Source: CAIXSC01 sp046349855
Lineage (GTDB): Bacteria; Planctomycetota; Planctomycetia; Pirellulales; Pirellulaceae
DNA: 64,000 nucleotides
Direction: 5' to 3'
NCBI GenBank assembly: GCA_046349855.1
Contig: JAXMBM010000007.1
Coordinates: 1-64,000, forward strand
Below, piece by piece: positions 61,630 through 64,000 of the stretch (its first letter is position 1; each line of letters starts with the position of its first letter). The translations under genes were made by a program, and so were the position numbers. The notes beneath the pieces were generated by a model that was given only the letters and a program-made list of their open reading frames with translations, ran no database searches and was not told the origin of the DNA.

Positions 61630-61728
61630 GGCAGACCAAGGCAAGGGGGGGAAACACCAGGGACACCGTAGTGTAGGCCGATCCCTTCGCGTCGGGGAGG
61701 GAGCGGTCGGCGGTGCCCGCCCCGGGCA

Positions 61729-64000
61729 TCAGTGGTGGTGCTCTCCGTACAACGCGTGCTTCTTGTCCCCGCGGGCAAACAGATAGGCGATCAGATCGAG
61801 GATCTCCTCGCGCGTCAGCTTGTTCAGCAACCCCTGCGGCATGATCGAGGCTGGCGACTTCCGCCGCTCCTCGATCTCGGACTTGTCGAGCACCGCGGGT
61901 TCTCCCTTGGCGAGGGGATCGACCAGCACTTTCACCTGGGTCGGCGACTCCTCAAGAATCATCCCGGTCACCACCTTGCCCGAATCCAGCACGAACACGT
62001 ACGGCTGGTACTTGTCGGCGATTTCCCGGGAGGGTTCCAGGATCGACCGGAGCAGGTGGTCGGTGGTGTGCTTTTGCGGTTCGAGCTTGGTGAGGTCCGG
62101 TCCCCACTCGCGCCCCTCGCTGTTCAGCTTGTGGCAACCGACGCAGTTGGCCGCCTTGAACAGATTACGGCCCACCTCGAATGACCGGCCGTGCGGCAGC
62201 GACTTCACGGTGTCGATCAGGTCGTTATAGGTCCATTCCGTATTGCGGCCGATCGACTTGAGCAGTTCGTCGCGCAGTGGCAGCGGGTGCGCCGCCAGAT
62301 AAGCCGCGGGATCGGCCTGGTATTCCTCCAGGTTCTCCACGACATACAGCGCGCCGTACATGCGTCGCCAGTGCCCCGGGTAGGTGCAGACATACGGGTA
62401 CACTCCGGGTGTTGTCGGCACCTCGAAACTCAACGCCTGCGCCTGCCCAGGTTCGAGCAGCCGGCTGGCCAGCAGCACCTGTTTCGACACCGGAATGTAG
62501 TGCCGCTCCTTGGCGTCCGGATCGCGGCCCGTGGCTTCGGCGAGCAGTCCGACTTCTTCCAAGGCTCCGGGGCGGACAATGGCAAAGTTGTGCGGCATGT
62601 TGTCCGAGTTGGCGAAGCGGAACTCGACCGGCTTGCCCGCCTGCACGACAATCATTTCCTTGTCATAGATCATCCGTTCCACCACCGTCCCGATGGCGAT
62701 GATCCGCACATCCAGATTCTCGAGCCGTTCGGCGATCACGCGCGCCTGATCGGCGGGGAGCCGTGCGGCCAGGGCCTTGGCCAGCGCCACTGCCTCCAGC
62801 GCGGGGCCAGCCGTGCGCAGATGCGCGGGGATGCTGCTCAAGTACCCCAACACATTGTCAGCCAGTCCTGGCAATTCCTTCTCGGACCAGAATTCGGCAG
62901 GAATGGTCCGCAGGGCGGCGATCGCCGACGTGCGGTGCCGATCGGCGCGAATCAGGGCCGCCAGATCGCGGAAGCGCGCCGCTTCGTGGCCGGGAATGGC
63001 CGAGAGGGAACGAATGGCGACGTCGTGGAGCGTTTCGCCGCCGCCCACCGACAAGCGGTCCCGCGCGATCTTCTGCCGAGGCAGGTCGGGTCCGGACCAG
63101 GCGACCTCCAGGCCGTCGCCGCCGCCGTTGTCGAAGTAGGTGACGACCAGCGGGTGAGCCCCGGCACTCAGCTCCACCTCGCCCCGCATTTCCGACATGC
63201 CCTGCAGGCGATCGTTGTTGATCAGCAGGCGGTTGTCGAGATACAGCCGCGAGCCATCGTCGGACGCCAGGTAAAAGGTGTACTTGCCCGCGCGGGGAAC
63301 CTGAAGCAGTCCGGTGAACCGCAGCGCGAAGGCGTCGTGCCGTTTGAGTTGCGGGACGTCCAGCACGATTTGCGGCACCACGCCGCTCGCCGCCGGTTGC
63401 AGTTTAGCCAGCGTTTCCAGCGCGACGTTGGACGGATTGGGCTGGAAGTAATCGACCTGGATGCCGCTCTGATAGAGCGTCGCTCCCGTAGGTTCGGCCG
63501 TCAGGTTCGGGGGGAGTTCGAACACGAGGGAGCGTACGGCATCGTACAACTTGCCGCGCAGCGCCTGGTCCGGCAGCGCCGGCACGGCGTCGAGCAATTC
63601 GCGCAGACTTTCTTTTTTCTGCGACGCCGCGAAGAACGCGGCATCGCCAGACTGGTCCGCCAACATCCAGGCGACATAACCCGCCTGCCGAGTCGGCGCA
63701 TTTCGACCGCTGAGTGCCAGTTGCTCGAGACGGCGCCGGATCTGCCGCAGTTCGGCCGCCGGCTGTTCGGCGAGCAGACCGACCAGCCCGCCAAGGCCCT
63801 CGGTGCGCGGCTGAGCGTCGCGCTCTTCGATCAGCTTCAGCAGCAACGCGAGCACGGTCGTCTTCCTCAGTGTGGCCAGACCGGCCAGCGACTCACGAAG
63901 TGCCGGAGCGGGAGCGGTAGGCCGCTGCAGAATGGCCGTGTAGACGGCTTCGGTGCGCGGCAGTCGCAACAGATCCTCGACGCTGGCATTACGCAGCGCG
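61729..64000 (-). CDS. Multidomain PA14 / cupredoxin / cytochrome c protein, partial
   Basis: The frame is open to the right edge, so the N-terminus is missing. The visible 757 residues hold, in order: HEAT-like helices, a PA14-type domain (YTFYLASDDGSRLYLDNRLL, HPLVVTYFDNGGGDGLEVAW), a helical stretch, a cupredoxin (type 1 copper) domain with His in NMPHNFAIVRPG and CTYPGHWRRMYG supplying Cys, His and Met, then a cytochrome c domain with CVGCH and MPQG. The last 20 residues contain GDKKHALYGEHHH. It is exported or surface-bound in planctomycete homologues, where copper and c-heme suggest electron transfer; sugar or glucose/sorbosone-dehydrogenase modules often precede but lie outside this window. 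Confidence 0.82.
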   Translation of the reverse strand, partial: ALRNASVEDLLRLPRTEAVYTAILQRPTAPAPALRESLAGLATLRKTTVLALLLKLIEERDAQPRTEGLGGLVGLLAEQPAAELRQIRRRLEQLALSGRNAPTRQAGYVAWMLADQSGDAAFFAASQKKESLRELLDAVPALPDQALRGKLYDAVRSLVFELPPNLTAEPTGATLYQSGIQVDYFQPNPSNVALETLAKLQPAASGVVPQIVLDVPQLKRHDAFALRFTGLLQVPRAGKYTFYLASDDGSRLYLDNRLLINNDRLQGMSEMRGEVELSAGAHPLVVTYFDNGGGDGLEVAWSGPDLPRQKIARDRLSVGGGETLHDVAIRSLSAIPGHEAARFRDLAALIRADRHRTSAIAALRTIPAEFWSEKELPGLADNVLGYLSSIPAHLRTAGPALEAVALAKALAARLPADQARVIAERLENLDVRIIAIGTVVERMIYDKEMIVVQAGKPVEFRFANSDNMPHNFAIVRPGALEEVGLLAEATGRDPDAKERHYIPVSKQVLLASRLLEPGQAQALSFEVPTTPGVYPYVCTYPGHWRRMYGALYVVENLEEYQADPAAYLAAHPLPLRDELLKSIGRNTEWTYNDLIDTVKSLPHGRSFEVGRNLFKAANCVGCHKLNSEGREWGPDLTKLEPQKHTTDHLLRSILEPSREIADKYQPYVFVLDSGKVVTGMILEESPTQVKVLVDPLAKGEPAVLDKSEIEERRKSPASIMPQGLLNKLTREEILDLIAYLFARGDKKHALYGEHHH

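Overview
The window is GC-rich, densely coded DNA from a member of the Planctomycetota (probably a Pirellula/Planctomyces-type lineage; genus not determinable by eye). The markers are four DUF1501 proteins, two DUF1549/DUF1553 surface cytochrome-type proteins, a dockerin/EF-hand protein with the planctomycete 'LESRNLLA' N-terminal motif, a multidomain cupredoxin/c-heme protein, a Ser/Thr kinase fused to a solute-binding domain, and H4MPT-type C1 genes (formylmethanofuran dehydrogenase subunits B and D).

Layout. 1-7860 (+): end of an MMPL/RND exporter, an MFS exporter, a PQQ-type beta-propeller protein, a DUF4261/DUF4190/WD40 fusion and a secreted esterase. 7903-17138: a secreted calcium-binding dockerin protein on the minus strand, then an HTH-EIIA(PTS) fusion, a degenerate receiver-like protein, a transmembrane kinase with a urea/amide-binding (UrtA-like) sensor, an M28 peptidase with PDZ repeats and a small lipoprotein. 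17174-31426: three planctomycete surface-protein operons (DUF1549/1553 plus DUF1501 plus a PPC-domain protein), a second PQQ propeller protein and a small membrane protein.

31427-40959 is a gene graveyard. It holds a multiply frameshifted amidohydrolase, a META-domain remnant, an antitoxin with a frameshifted MazF/PemK-type toxin, a CHAT remnant next to an intact secreted TPR-CHAT caspase-like protein, a GNAT remnant, and two families of short dispersed repeats. From 40960 the sequence is orderly again: DUF1501, ThuA and LarC form a minus-strand operon; superoxide dismutase is divergent from it.

45451-45768 is a tRNA-Ile(CAU) gene interrupted after U33 by a 245-nt group I intron with recognisable P1-P9 elements; it lies only 11 nt upstream of a CcsA/HemX-like gene and hemA. 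47975-49877 (-) carries scpB with a very acidic protein. A cysteine desulfurase (+) is followed by the replication locus dnaA-dnaN-dciA(DUF721)-gyrB, without recF, probably marking the neighbourhood of the chromosome origin. Directly downstream are the formylmethanofuran dehydrogenase D and B subunits. The window closes on the minus strand with a sialidase-like protein, a SufE-SufS fusion and the C-terminal part of a large cupredoxin-cytochrome protein that runs off the edge.

All calls are from reading translations and motifs; no database search was run.
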